Assembly (NCBI GenBank): GCA_037389465.1 | Contig: JAZARR010000174.1 | Location: 1,364,001-1,428,000 of the forward strand | Direction of reading: 5' to 3' | Length of the DNA: 64,000 nt | DNA from: Baylisascaris procyonis | Lineage: Eukaryota; Nematoda; Chromadorea; Rhabditida; Ascarididae | Shown here: in pieces, positions 1 through 10,999 of the stretch | How positions within the stretch are numbered: the stretch's first letter is position 1 | Layout: the number at the start of each line of letters is the position of its first letter | Notes under the pieces: generated by a model | The model's database searches: none | Seen by the model: only the letters and a program-made list of their open reading frames with translations | What the model was told of the DNA's origin: nothing | Translations under genes and position numbers: made by a program

Positions 1-149
1 TCGCATTACTGATCGATAACAATAACTGTGTCAAACTAGTGCGAGTATAACGTTCTTGGATAGGGAAGTAAATTGGAAATCTTCGGTTTTCGCCATCTTT
101 TAGCTCCAAGCTTATCATTTTTTTTCCGATTTCCTGCACTTTCTAGCAT

Positions 150-293
150 TTAGTTCTGGTCTGGTTGTTTGCCCCATTTATTCAGGACAACTGGAGGTAC
201 CTTTGGCTGGAGTTGAAGTCCCAATTTTTTCCAAAGAGGGTAGTGTGATGGAACAACCGAATAAGTAAACAGCTGCAAGGTCAGATCGACCTT
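150..293 (-). CDS. Unrecognised protein, last exon
   Basis: 48 codons including TAA after acceptor GGTTTTCAG, phase 0. Reads KVDLTLQLFTYSVVPSHYPL and ends VVLNKWGKQPDQN. This frame reads better than the competing minus-strand open frame over the same bases. Confidence 0.65.
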   Translation of the reverse strand, partial: KVDLTLQLFTYSVVPSHYPLWKKLGLQLQPKVPPVVLNKWGKQPDQN

Positions 294-2443
294 CTGAAAA
301 CCTGCACGACGCTACGTCATCGCCCTGTGCAACGACAATGACTTTCGAGGATAGAGATCTTCTAGCAATAAGCAGAAAGGAGGGAAAGAGCGAGCTAGAG
401 GATGTTAAGGTTTCTAAATAGAGATCGTAGATCACCTCAGATCTTTGAAAGTTCTCCGTACAACATCTGACCACTCATTGCGACGGCCAGAAAAATGGGT
501 AACCGGTGACCGTTGCTTACATGTAGTATGGCGGGGAACGGAAGAGAAAAAGTCACAAAGTCAGCGCCCTTGATGTTTTTAGTCATCACAGTGGACGAGG
601 TGTCCCATGAGGTGGTCATCGATGAAAAAGACGTACCACGTCGCTCATGTGCATCCACATATTATCGTAAGGACATCCATGGAGAAACGTTTCAACCGAA
701 ACTTGTTCCCGTTGCATCAAAGCAGTTGACGCGCTGCTCCCTAAAATCGCAAATACAACTTACAACTGAACACTCAGTACACCTATTAGCCCGAACGCTG
801 GTCAATCTATAAAATAAAGTAACTCGACTCGCCTTGTTGATTTATTTCCCATCTATTGGTTCATCAGTTGGCGAATGATGGATAGAAAATATTCAAAAAT
901 CATATAATGGATACCAGGTCATTTGATGGCTGATAATCAGAAAAAGGTGATTAAAAATAGAGAGAGCGATCCACTTTGATTGATTTATACATGGTGCCGA
1001 GGCGCTAAATTCCTGTAAGATCGGAAGTAGTGGAGTTGGGCAAACGACGTGGAAATAGAGTTGCGCGATGCGCATCTCGTTCCATTAAAAAATACAATTC
1101 ACTAACAAGATTAAATAATGCACAAAGAGAGTGTAACGCTGCAACAGAGGGCAAATACGATTGCAGTGAAAACTTTCAGAACGGAAGTATCGCCTCGTCA
1201 CTATGCGTTGGAGCTGCCTATTAAATGGCGAATTCTGCGGAATTGCTCATCCTCTCTTAGTTCAAAAACAATAACACACCCATCAAAGTGTTCCACAAAA
1301 AAACTCGATCTAAATTCAAATTTCAGTGGAGGAAGGGGAATACAAGCCGTTTAGAAATGTTTCCCTGACTTCGAATTCCCCCACACTGTCGCGTTAGCTG
1401 TCTGATTCGGGAGTGCGTAAGCTGCGCTGAAGCAAAGCTTAACGTGAGTCTGTCAGGAGAAGCCCTTGGAAGGACTTCTAAAGGGTCTAGAGCGAGCTTC
1501 GCTATAAGGCAGCTTCATTTGAAAAAGCATCTCTAAGATGTCGAAACTCTGGAAAATTGGTGCATCTTTGCGAATGATGCATCAAGGAAACAGCTCTCCA
1601 TTGATAACTATCGAAAATATTTCCACGCTAGGCAACTGCCAAAGAACATCACTTATCACTCGATAGTGAATTTTCAGAGGTTTTTAAATCTCAAAAAGTC
1701 TCTCAATTGGTTCTCAACGAGCTTTGCTAAAAAGAAGTTTCCCCGGTTTTGAATCAAACAACCGACTGCAGAGGAGGCAACATGATTGAGTCGAAGAAGC
1801 GGCTTGTGCTGACCTCAGAATCTAATTTTTTTTCCAAGCTGGAATCAGTTTAAAACATTTATAACCAATTCTTCCTTCAAGAGTAAATTTATCCGTCAAA
1901 TCAGAAGAAAACTGACCGGATTCGCTCTCCCGAAGTAGGTTTTCCTTGTCTATTTGACCGGACATGAAACCGACAGAAATCGGCCATGTTGGCAATGACG
2001 CGTTGAATGACGGCATCCCAATCGAGAATTGACCACAGCTCACAGTGAAATCGCTCAACTGCGCGTTAGATGGCGTACTCGGAAATATGGCTGCTGACAC
2101 AGACGCTGCAGGAGACCTTAGCTGAGTTAAACCATTTCCCGTACCAACTTCTTGAGGAAGTGTAATTCCAATTTCATGTACAGCAGCAGTAGCTGCATCA
2201 CCTAACGAGCCATGCACGACTTCAGCGTCAGCTGGGGTCGGACCAGGCAGCTGAGGAAGAACAAAAGCGGAGAGATCGAGCTGCAGAGTGGGTGAGATTG
2301 AAAGTCGTGGTTCGTGACTAGGACCGAGCGCACTCCACATCAGACGGTATCGGTTCCCGCGTCGTATTAGCGGAGCCATCACTCCACTCGGTAAGCGTAG
2401 TGGCGATTCACGTGACAGAACAGTGGTCGGCAGAACCTCCTCT
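150..2443 (-). CDS. Unrecognised protein, C-terminal three exons
   Basis: Three exons join in phase on the minus strand: 2443-1866, 740-637 and 293-150, ending in TAA at 152-150. The first encodes about 192 residues rich in Ser, Ala, Pro and Leu (for example LSISPTLQLDLSAFVLPQLP). The last two encode a denser C-terminus (VSVETFLHGCPYDNMWMHM, then QLFTYSVVPSHYPLWKKLG). I do not recognise the family. It lies about 650 bases downstream of the putative LRR stop in the same orientation. It is therefore either a second, partly visible gene or the tail of the LRR gene. The 1866 donor (GTTATA) is weak, but its phase 1 fits the next exon. Confidence 0.6.
637..740 (-). CDS. Unrecognised protein, penultimate exon
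   Basis: 104 bases between acceptor GCGATTTTAG and a consensus-like donor GTG|GTACGT. Reads ALMQREQVSVETFLHGCPYD then NMWMHMSDV. Starts with 2 bases of a codon, ends in phase 0. Confidence 0.62.
1866..2443 (-). CDS. Unrecognised protein, penultimate-2 exon (S/A/P-rich)
   Basis: 578 bases after acceptor TTCATTCAG, beginning with one base of a split codon and ending in phase 1. Contains MAPLIRRGNRYRLMWSALG near the start and KENLLRESESGQFSSDL near the end. The low-complexity middle suggests a disordered linker. Confidence 0.6.
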
Positions 2444-2834
2444 CTGAATGAAAAAGTAAACTGATGTAGTTAAAGCGAACTTGCATGGCCAAGCCTCTTA
2501 TCTGATCAGCCATTAAGTAACAAAGCTTTTATTTCTCCTTATATTGCTCCTGGTTGAGGAAGTTTCCATGTTGCCTTATCGAAATTTCGCAAATGACTGT
2601 TGCCCTGCAGCGGAACTACTAACACTAACGACAAATAAACAAAAAATAAAAGACCTCTTCTTTGCTGGTGTCATACGCCATAAGCTCACATCTGTGACAT
2701 ATAAACACCTATATTATGCAGTAAACTGGGTAACGCTCAATTTTTGTCCCACCGATCGACTGCAAAAACACTAAATGAGCGAGAAAGAACCAAATCGCTT
2801 AAAATGTTTAAACGGCGTGTCGAGAAGATGAGAC

Positions 2835-2927
2835 TGCAGTGAGTTCCATAAAATAACGAATGTCATGGGACAAAGATTGTTGCAAACGGCACCAATCATC
2901 TCTGACCACAAAGCGTTTTGAAAAATT
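2835..2927 (-). CDS. Candidate internal exon, frame ambiguous
   Basis: After a good acceptor CTGTTGTTCAG, one frame reads NFSKRFVVRDDWCRLQQSLS and a second also stays open (ALWSEMIGAVCNNLCPMTFV). Either could be coding; the edge at 2835 uses GCA|GTCTCA. It would link the 3.2-kb exon to the 2.4-kb exon if both belong to one gene. Confidence 0.3.
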
Positions 2928-3090
2928 CTGAACAACAGTGATGCTTTAAGCCGAGCGACCCAAGCGTAACAACATATATATAGCTCAATAACAGCAATGC
3001 AGCACTCACTTCCGATCTTCTCTCCTCTCTCCCCTCCCATCAGAAATACAATAAACAAGTATCACTCCTCCTCCCCCATTTCCGACTTTC

Positions 3091-3300
3091 TCAAGCAAGC
3101 GAGCTGACTGACTCGGGAATGAATTCCCTCTGAAGATGCACCACAGTCACGATCGTGCGTCCATACTGATCTAATTCGGGCTTCCCGACAATATTCCATG
3201 GCAGATGTTCATCGGTTAATATGTACAATGGCCGATAGCATGCTCGATCGTTGCCCTCCAATGTAAGGTGACTTCCAAATTTAGCCACCCAAAAATTCAC
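3091..3300 (-). CDS. Possible terminal exon of LRR gene
   Basis: Opens in phase 0 after acceptor GTTCTAG and runs 69 codons to TGA (3093-3091). Reads FGSHLTLEGNDRACYRPLYI and ENDs near REFIPESVSSLA. It is not LRR-like and is not recognised. The amino-acid composition is typical of coding sequence. Phase-0 donors inside it (for example GTG|GTGCAT) could instead splice it to a further exon near 2927. Confidence 0.5.
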   Translation of the reverse strand: MNFWVAKFGSHLTLEGNDRACYRPLYILTDEHLPWNIVGKPELDQYGRTIVTVVHLQREFIPESVSSLA

Positions 3301-6300
3301 CTAGAACGAATCACATGCTAATGATAAGTGACACATAAGCATTTCACATAGGCAGAACATTTGGCGGAACCGAAATTTTTGAAACTGCTAGAAGGTACTT
3401 AACAATATCAATAGGATTGTTTGAGGAAGCGAAGATGAGAGAGACGAAAGTGACGGAGAAGGGAAAGGCAGAAGCATGGTTGAAATATGGTAGTAGGTAC
3501 TATCAGATAAAAGTGCTACCAACGCGCAGGTAAATATCGTACTACGCACGAAATTACTCAAGGATAATAAAATACAATCAAGCACCGAAACAACAATTGC
3601 AAGAAAGGAATTTTTCAAATAGAAATTCTTTTTTGAGCAGAAGCATTCTTTTCAAGTTCCACAAAGAAATATTATTTAGCGTTTTAAAAGATACAATTTT
3701 AACCTCTATACATAACAGCATTTCTGTGCAAACTTCCTTCTCCCAATAACAGCAATGCAAGTGAATAGCCGAATGAAGCGAAACCATGTGAATTCCAAGA
3801 TTTGAGAAAAGAATCACAGTCATATTGGTGGGCTATATCGAAATCTAGAGCAAGAATAAAGAACGTTACGATTTCTTGTGCAAAGCTGTAGTTGTAGATG
3901 CACTCATTGTTACTGATATCCAAAGTGCGAAGGAGTGGCGAGGATCGCACTATGCGAACCAACGAATCGGGCGATATGTTAGTGCCCTCGGCAAGAAAAA
4001 GCTGCAATAAAACATCCATCATCACAGTAGTGCTGAGCTAAGAAACTTTTCGATAAGTGGGATCACTGACAACAAAATTTTAGGGGCATTACTTTCCTAT
4101 CTCGTCAATAATGATATGAAATGTTCTAATTTTGAAAATTCTAATTAAATTCAATCCGCTGAATTACTTTCGTGTCTTGTCAGCAATGGTATAAAACAAG
4201 TCTCAATCAACAGGAGATCACCCAGTGAAATATATTAGCTAGCGACACGGTCTACTGGAATAAGACTCAATGGCAAGTAATGCTCGTTAAAATGGCGCGT
4301 CGAATTTTGATTCGACTCTTCAATAAGGAAGATTCGACTATAAGCTCTCAATGGTTCTTCCCTAATTTATATTACTTACCTTCCTTAGTATAGTCCCAAT
4401 TCTTAGATTATCCTTTTTATTAACGGTCTTATAGCACCAATAACAACTGCAACATAACACGAATCCGAGGAGGAATCAACGCTCAAACATCATCAACACA
4501 ATATCGATCTCTGCTACTAAACTACATGAAATATGTGGCTAATCAAAAAAGCATTCGCGTGCAAATATTTCAAAAGGCTGCCAATTCTTCCCTATGCCTA
4601 TAATATAGCATACCGAAGAAACAGCCTAATATGCAAATTAACCTTAGTGAGTCGATGTCCAGAAGCGATGCGTTCAACACCCATTCCAATATCACGTTTA
4701 GTAATACCGTCTAGATTTAAGCAACACAATTTGGGCATCCTTGCCAATCGAAAAAGGCCATGCCTAAAATCAGTAAGAATGACTCTTGAAAACTGTACCA
4801 GCTTCTTTCCATGTTCGAGGAAATTTTGGAAACAGAAAGCTATCTGAGAAACAGTGAAGGCCCTATGCTGTTAACTAAACTTTTAAAGGGCGACATTACC
4901 AGCAGCAAAGTTTGAGAAGCTGAACGAAGTCTATCGCTTCCTCCCTTCTCCTCCGCCCCCCCCCCCCCAGAGTATCCAATTACGACTTACGAAAGTGCTG
5001 TTCCAAACAGTGCGCTTCTCTTATTTCTTTCCTTTCCTTCATGCAAACAAAAATCTAATTGCCAAAGGTTTAGCGCCCTCTGTGATTATTAAAAACCCTT
5101 TCAAAAACACATTAGATAAAAAAGCGACAATTTTATGAGTAAGTGCGTGGGTCAAGTGGTTTTGAAGAAAGAGAGAAAGGTGCAAGATGAGGGGAAGTGG
5201 AATGCGCGAAAGAACGATTCTGAATGAACCTCTTCATGGAAGGCGCGAATTTCCTCAAGAATAAAACAGAAACATCTCAACATCTCATTCATAGTATTCA
5301 TAAAATAAATTTTACAAACGTGATAGAAAAATTTCACAAATTTCTGCCATAAAATGCAACCGAGAAAATAATTCCAGCTGTTTTCCCCATATTCTTAACC
5401 AGGACTAAGTGGTAAATACTATACACGAAAATAGTTGATCAATATTGGAAACCACAAATGCATAAATCGAAGACTTACATGGAAAGATTGAAACAGAAGG
5501 CAAGTGAGAGAGAAGTAATGCTCTTGGCGGCTGGAGACTTTTCATCTGAGATCAGAATTAGGAATCTGTCTGTGACTGCTGCCAGACCTTCGGTACATAA
5601 CGATCGAATTTTCCGTAAACGTGCCAGTGCGCCTAGACCCGCACCTGTTAGCTCTAAAAAAATTGCATTTCAATCACGCTAAACAAACTGCTGCAATTCA
5701 TTGTGATTCGAATATTCCAATCGATGCCTTGAAAAACGATTCAATTTTACGCTTAACGTCGGAAATTTATTCACTCGCAGACCACATGAAAAAGAAGCGA
5801 TAACGGAAAAAATTTCGCCTTAGAAACGCCAATAAAAGAATCCTTCATAGCAACACTTTACCAGTTAATTAGTTAGGAGTGGAGGCATCCATCATTCATG
5901 GTCATTCAATGAAGAACATAACTGACATTAGATAATATATAACGAAACCCGCGCAAGCGGCTATGTAAAGCTCGCACTTCCTCGCAATTGAATGTGCACA
6001 GTTTCTGATGCGCACTCGAGAAATGCTCCAACGATATCATCGATTCACAATGAGGATTAGCATACTATACCGATTTCCACCAAAGATCAGTTCTAGGCGG
6101 AATGATGATCGATGAATTCTAAGCAAGTCAACTCTGTGAAGACTGTTTGTCTTCATAAACATCCCAGCTCTGACCGCACCAACTCCGTGAAAATTGTTTA
6201 CCTTCATAAACAGTTTCAGGGTGAGAAACCAGTGAGAGATCCGTCAGATTGGGTAAATTCTTCACAATATCCTGAAAAGCAAACATCTCGTTTAAAGACC

Positions 6301-9300
6301 CTTAGATGATAAACGGTGACAAAAAGTGTGACTCCCTATGGCGGTATTCTAGATCATTCTGTTTCCATCCATTTATCAAATCTTCATCCTCCCCAAAAAC
6401 ATAATGTAGTCGATGCATCTTGCAAATTCTTTCATAAGCAAATTTAAGCCTCCTCACTTTCCAACTATTATTTTAATCGCCTTACTGAAATAGTCTGTAC
6501 TCATATCACTATCACCTTCAGCCTACGCCCACATCATTATCACCCCCTCCCTCTCCCTTAGATTATGTGCTGTGCATATAACTACATTTCGTCGGTAATG
6601 ATCTAAACGAGATATGCCATATACAACAGTTTGTGGACATTCATAACGATAGTCACATGCAGATAAACTGTACTCCACTGTGAGCGCAGCTAGAAGGAAA
6701 TACAGCGTTATTTTCTGAAGCCACCACTATTTAACTATGGACTTTGGTTGTTGCATATGAAGACCACTCCCTCGAGATTTTCAACCGGGCACGGTTTAAC
6801 TTGATAAAGACCGTGCTCAGAAGTTTAAAAAAAACCTGCTACTTCAATTGTAAGAAGGTCATAATCTCGAGACACCATTGTTTCAGCCATCCACTTCTCC
6901 TTTCAAGCCGACGCCACAACTGCGGCACTGTACTCTATGCATATTTTTTTAGACTACTACATCATCGTGGCATGATTGACGCTATTCTAGGCTGTTTATG
7001 TTAAAAAAATCTACTGTTATATTGACGATCATTATTTTGAGCGTTTGCTATTTGGTGCTCATCTGATAATAAAATATGAATGCTTACAGCAATAATGTTG
7101 TCACTGAGGATGAGCAATTGGCTGACGTGTAGAGACTTGAGTTTGTGTAGGCGAGTGGTGATATGGCGGAAAGTGGTTTGGTCGATGCGATAACACATCT
7201 CCAATTCGAGTCGTTGCATTGAACGAGGTGCGTGCTATAGAGTTTATTTACGCTCAAACAGTTGCAAGAAACATACAGAGACTAGCAGGAAACATTGGCA
7301 GGATGCAAATTTCAATCAAAAGAAAGAGTTCGAGTGAATCATCAGCAAGCAGGAATGCTTAGCTAATTTCACGTTTGAAAGGAAATGAATTTGCAGAAAA
7401 CTGAAAACAGTCGATCTTCAACTCTGCAGTCAGTTGAATCCCATAATCCATTTGACGTTAAAATGTAAGCGGCAAAGAAAACTTGCAATATATTGTAACT
7501 AGGGCTGCTTATATCGAAAACGAAGGGATCCTTGCGAGGCAGCACTCTTCGTTGATAAACCCTTTCGCTGGAAATACTGCTAATCCCCATGACCCGTAGA
7601 GAACCACGTGTTTCGTTATGACCGATAAGAGTGATCAGTAAGGAAGTACAAAAAGGATATGAAATTTAACAGCTGAATGCTATAAAGGTGAGAGGATCCT
7701 TAGAAGGGTGTGCCCATCGAATACACCCCTAATGATGCCAAAGTGGAAGCAATCAACTCTTCTCTTTGATATTTTAACATTAACAGCAATGAATTTGAGC
7801 ATGTGGCCGGTGTATTTTATAAAGATGACATATAGAAAGCGCTGTACATTGTAGAGGTGCTTTTTGTTCAATCGAATGAGAAGGCAGAAAAAAAATAGAA
7901 AACAACAAACCTGAAAGGAATGTCCTCTGATGAACTGAGCGTCGATTCGGAGATTGACCAGATGTGGACAACTTTTGAAAACCTAAACGATGTAACGATA
8001 CGTATTAAAAGATGTAATCTTAAATTCACAAATTTCAACAGTGATCATGTGGATAAAGGAACTATTAATCCTGCCTCCATTTAATATCCGTAAAAACATC
8101 TGTGAAAACGTCCATAGGATGTCAAGAAAGGCAATTGGGAAGGAAATGAGCTAGGTAGGAGACCACAAAAGAAACAAAAGCTATTCAAGAAGGATTTCAA
8201 AAATACTACCCTTATCAGCTATTTGATGGTATGAGGATCTCTATGTAGACCGGCGGTATTTCAGGAAGGATACGAACCAACAAGAAAGTGGTGTATGATT
8301 TAACGAAAAATACGAGAACGGTGGTGGTCAAAAAGTCATATCAATGTAATAAAAATGAACAAACATCGATAAGATCAGCATCTCGCAGTTTATGATGATG
8401 ACAGAAGAGAATATCCAATGAACGCAACCTCCAGCACATCCCCACAACATTTTTGATACTTGTTCGCCATTTCCACTGCGATGGCTGAAAATATTAGAAC
8501 CCATAAAATACATAAACAAAGGCAGCATATGAGTGGATCTGGTGTGAGTTTGGACATCTTTTCTCTCTCTATTTACAAATCAAAGGAAATCGTTCACAAG
8601 TTGAAATACAGAACTTGTCCTCTTGTTAGTTATAAATCATAATACGTCCCCATTACGATACTATTCTGTCTTTCTGAACTCGGTAATAATCAAATTTAAC
8701 AAAATATAAAAGAACTACGGTGTACTTCATTTTAGTGATCATCTCCAAAATCTGTCGGCTTGTTTGTAGGCGCAACAGACAATATCCTATGACTAACTGA
8801 TGCAGCTGTAGTTCGGTGACCGCAAAATTTCCTTTCTAATGGTCACAAGAAGTTTTCTCTGTAGAAACCGTCGATTTCTGTTTGAAGAAAGGAGAAGTCA
8901 AGTTGACAAAAAAATAGCATTTGTGAGCTATTCTAAAGTAACGATTACAAATATTCGTGTGACATGAGCAAACGATAACGTGATGAAGAAAAACAACGGA
9001 CCGCAAGGCATGAACGATATAGATCGAGATTGGCATAGAGCAATTGCGCCCCGAATTGATTCATGAAGAGCTGCAATCGCTCATCAGATAATGCATCCAA
9101 CTCATCCTAAAAAGTGTACCTCATATAACGTTCAACAAATTGAGAATATGGGTAAACAGCACCGTAATAAAATACTTTCTAATGAATCGAATTCGACGAT
9201 AATTGCTTCGAGTCAAATACAATCACAGATAATTTTGGCATTTCTGTAGTTAAATAGAAATCACAAATGCAATAAACAATAATAATTACTCTAAATAATT

Positions 9301-10999
9301 GGATGAAGGCCTCAATTTCGAAAAAAAAACGAAAAGGAAAACCGCAGCGAGGATCTCTATAAGAGAAAAAGGTTAAGAAATTTGAGTCCATCATAATTAA
9401 GCACCATAAAATTAGTTTCGGGATAATTAATTTACGTTTGCTTTACTTACCGAAACAAGTCGAATAAAGCTCCGTTTTGTTTAGCTATCTATTATTCTTT
9501 CAATTAGTTTCTTATTTCTGATTACCTAAGAAAGGTATGCAATACTTCAACTGCTTTCAATATGTCAACAAAAAGCCTCTCTCAAATCACTACAACAGCC
9601 TGTTAATATAACGATAACGGAAATAAATAAAACAATAAACAAACACGATAAAATGAGACGGAAGTGATGGATGATCGCACAAGTCGATGTAATCTGCTAT
9701 CAAGAATTGAAACGTTTGTGATACGCTCCCGTATTGGCAGCATCGAAACGATTGCCAGTAGCACTTTGTCCGGCAAAATGTTCAGATAACATAGCCTATA
9801 GTAATTGAATTATCAGTAGATTTCCTTAATTAAATCATATTTCACAACTATTATCTTATAGATTTAGATGCTTAAAAGTGCTCTTCAAAAAGCACGCTTC
9901 CTCTATCGCCTCATTCAATGTGGGCAAAGATAAGATAAAACCTTGACATTTATACATTTCCGGATGGAATAACACAAGCGTATTTTCAGTAATTGCAGCC
10001 TACAGATTTTTGCGTTTTTCTCACCTCTCCTCTTCAACTTTTGGTCATCAATTGGTGCCTACTTCGGTTCTTCGCTGAGGAACGAGATGGTGGATAGCTC
10101 TCTCCTCACTTTTTCGAATGACAGCCGTTGCCCCCCATACTTTCAAAATTAAAGCGGAGGGGGAGGGGCGAGAAGGTTACTGGAGGTGAGTACTTAACCA
10201 CATTTCTCCAATCGTCTTGACAATATTTCTTACTGTCAGCTTCGGTATCTTATAATGATGAGGTACGGCTGGGAGTGAATAATCACATAACAATAGTAAT
10301 TAAACCGCCCAGTCATGCTGGTCCAAACAAAACACGGCATTAAAGAAAATGAACTTAAAAGCAGTAGCATTACTCAATCACTCACTTGAATGGGAGAATA
10401 ACATAGATCAGATATTATTCGTAAGTTAAAAACCTTATTAAATCAACAAGTGCCAAACTAGTTCTCTCCTAATTGCAGAAAGCAGCCCTAATTCTTTTCG
10501 TAGCGATGTGCCTGATATTAAAAGCACTTGCAATCTATAAATTCGTTTTTGAAAAGATGTATGAAATGGCAGCAACATAAACATATCAAATCAACTGTTC
10601 CACTTATCGACAGCTGGTCCTTACAGACTCAAAGTAATAAAGGCCAAATGAAAATACGAAGCGTTCACAACTTCATTCAAAAATTCGCCTGCAATGGTCA
10701 GTTGAATTCTACAAACTCAGATGCGAAAATCGGGAATATTCAATCATTGTGTTTACTATAGCAAGTTTAACCTTACCGCAATGGATAAGTCAAGAAAAAA
10801 CACTTGCCGCTGTTTGAGCTCAGAGATGAGCGAGATGAAGCCACATCTCAAGACGAGCTTCTGGATGCGATCAAAGGTTGCTGCATTGCTACCACCAGCT
10901 AAAGGTCCACTCAGAAGAGCGAGTGTGCTCTCATCCGACTTTGAGCAATCCACCGGATGCGCCGCACATAGTTTAATATAGCGATCGCGCATCCCAACC
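3091..10999 (-). CDS. Leucine-rich-repeat protein gene, multi-exon (F-box/LRR- or ZYG11/ZER1-like)
   Basis: Exons on the minus strand splice in phase: 10992-10777, 9106-9002, 8484-8365, 7982-7911, 7841-7785, 7234-7088, 6271-6202, 5653-5479, 4763-4643, 4001-3870, then tentatively 3832-3704 and 3300-3091. The product shows repeated LRR units such as CWRLRSLDILFC, CPHLVNLRIDAQF, SMQRLELEMCYRID, LPNLTDLSLVS, SITSLSLAFCFNLS, MPKLCCLNLDGITKRDI and SPLLRTLDISNNE. Such proteins are usually interaction scaffolds, often substrate receptors of cullin ubiquitin ligases. No F-box is visible, so it may be absent or in an unseen upstream exon. The LDIS-N--Y-F--E stretch recalls ZER1/ZYG11 proteins, but this is from memory and not aligned. 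The start is taken at 10992 after a possible splice-leader or intron acceptor (TATTTAG at 11000-11006). LRR identity is confident; subfamily and the 3' end are not. Confidence 0.8.
3704..3832 (-). CDS. LRR gene exon 11 (tentative)
   Basis: 43 codons between acceptor CGATATAG and donor GAG|GTTAAA, phase 0 at both ends, implying a 37-base upstream intron. Reads NMTVILFSNLGIHMVSLHSA and beyond. The splice sites are weak. Reading through the upstream donor gives another open frame, so the 3' path of the gene is uncertain here. Confidence 0.35.
3870..4001 (-). CDS. LRR gene exon 10
   Basis: 44 codons between TTTATTGCAG and donor ATC|GTAACG. Reads LFLAEGTNISPDSLVRIVRS followed by SPLLRTLDISNNECIYNYSF. 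This is the best-conserved-looking LRR and the part that recalls ZER1/ZYG11 family proteins. Confidence 0.82.
4643..4763 (-). CDS. LRR gene exon 9
   Basis: 121 bases. The acceptor ACTGATTTTAG leaves one base (G), which completes the ATG codon split from exon 8. Reads HGLFRLARMPKLCCLNLDGI then TKRDIGMGVERIASGHRLTK, ending at AAG|GTTAAT, phase 0. A larger in-frame variant starting at 4843 fails the phase test with exon 8. Confidence 0.82.
4956..4968 (+). repeat. C13 homopolymer in an LRR-gene intron
   Basis: Thirteen consecutive C bases (G on the coding strand) in the intron between exons 8 and 9. Confidence 0.95.
5479..5653 (-). CDS. LRR gene exon 8
   Basis: 175 bases from acceptor TTTTTTTAG to donor CCAT|GTAAGT. 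Reads LTGAGLGALARLRKIRSLCT, then AAKSITSLSLAFCFNLS. Starts with 2 bases of a codon and ends in phase 2, matching both neighbours exactly. Confidence 0.82.
6202..6271 (-). CDS. LRR gene exon 7
   Basis: 70 bases after a strong TGCTTTTCAG acceptor, reading DIVKNLPNLTDLSLVSHPET, ending GAAG|GTAAAC in phase 1. The leftover G joins AG of the next exon to make a Glu codon. Confidence 0.8.
7088..7234 (-). CDS. LRR gene exon 6
   Basis: 49 codons between CTCTATAG and donor GCT|GTAAGC. Contains two LRR units: SMQRLELEMCYRIDQTTFRH and LHKLKSLHVSQLLILSDNII. Phase 0 at both ends. Confidence 0.78.
7785..7841 (-). CDS. LRR gene exon 5 (short)
   Basis: 19 codons, RFLYVIFIKYTGHMLKFIA, after acceptor TGTACAG and before donor GCT|GTTAAT, phase 0 at both ends. 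It supplies the helical half of the repeat before exon 6. Short, so supported mainly by phase and position. Confidence 0.6.
7911..7982 (-). CDS. LRR gene exon 4
   Basis: 24 codons between acceptor CGTTTAG and donor CAG|GTTTGT, phase 0 at both ends. Reads VFKSCPHLVNLRIDAQFIRG, the cysteine-type LRR consensus C-x-x-L-x-x-L-x-I. The other two frames are poorer and break the phase chain. Confidence 0.75.
8365..8484 (-). CDS. LRR gene exon 3
   Basis: Follows acceptor ATTTTCAG (edge 8484; a second in-phase AG gives 8475). Reads SIKNVVGMCWRLRSLDILFC then HHHKLRDADLID, a clear LRR unit. Ends at donor GAT|GTTTGT in phase 0 and joins directly to VFKSCPHLVNLRI of the next exon, completing the repeat. 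Confidence 0.72.
9002..9106 (-). CDS. LRR gene exon 2 (3' edge uncertain)
   Basis: Opens after a TTTTTAG acceptor in phase 0 with DELDALSDERLQLFMNQFG and continues LLYANLDLYRSC. A phase-0 donor (GCG|GTCCGT, edge 9002) fits the next exon but is a weak site. A stronger donor GTAATC at 8949 would end in phase 2 and need an extra exon. The coding frame itself is convincing. Confidence 0.6.
10777..10992 (-). CDS. LRR gene, probable first coding exon
   Basis: 72 codons from ATG at 10992 to a donor G|GTAAGG (exon edge 10777, phase 0). The peptide ends with KLVLRCGFISLISELKQRQ then VFFLDLS, an LRR-like pattern. The ATG sits 8 bases after a TATTTAG acceptor, which in a nematode could be a trans-splice site. 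The frame is also open for two codons upstream of the ATG, so an earlier coding exon (for example an F-box) cannot be excluded. Confidence 0.65.

Noticed and set aside
513..812. Plus-strand 99-codon ORF
   Set aside because: It covers the minus-strand exon 740-637, which has good splice sites on both sides and joins the terminal exon in phase. The plus ORF has no recognised motif.
4643..4843. Longer version of LRR exon 9 starting at 4843
   Set aside because: In frame and open, but its phase does not match exon 8; the acceptor at 4763 does.
4533..4847. Plus-strand 104-codon ORF
   Set aside because: Antisense shadow of LRR exon 9 on the minus strand, which fits splice sites, phase and LRR pattern.
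5458..5682. Plus-strand ORF of 74 codons
   Set aside because: Antisense shadow of LRR exon 8.
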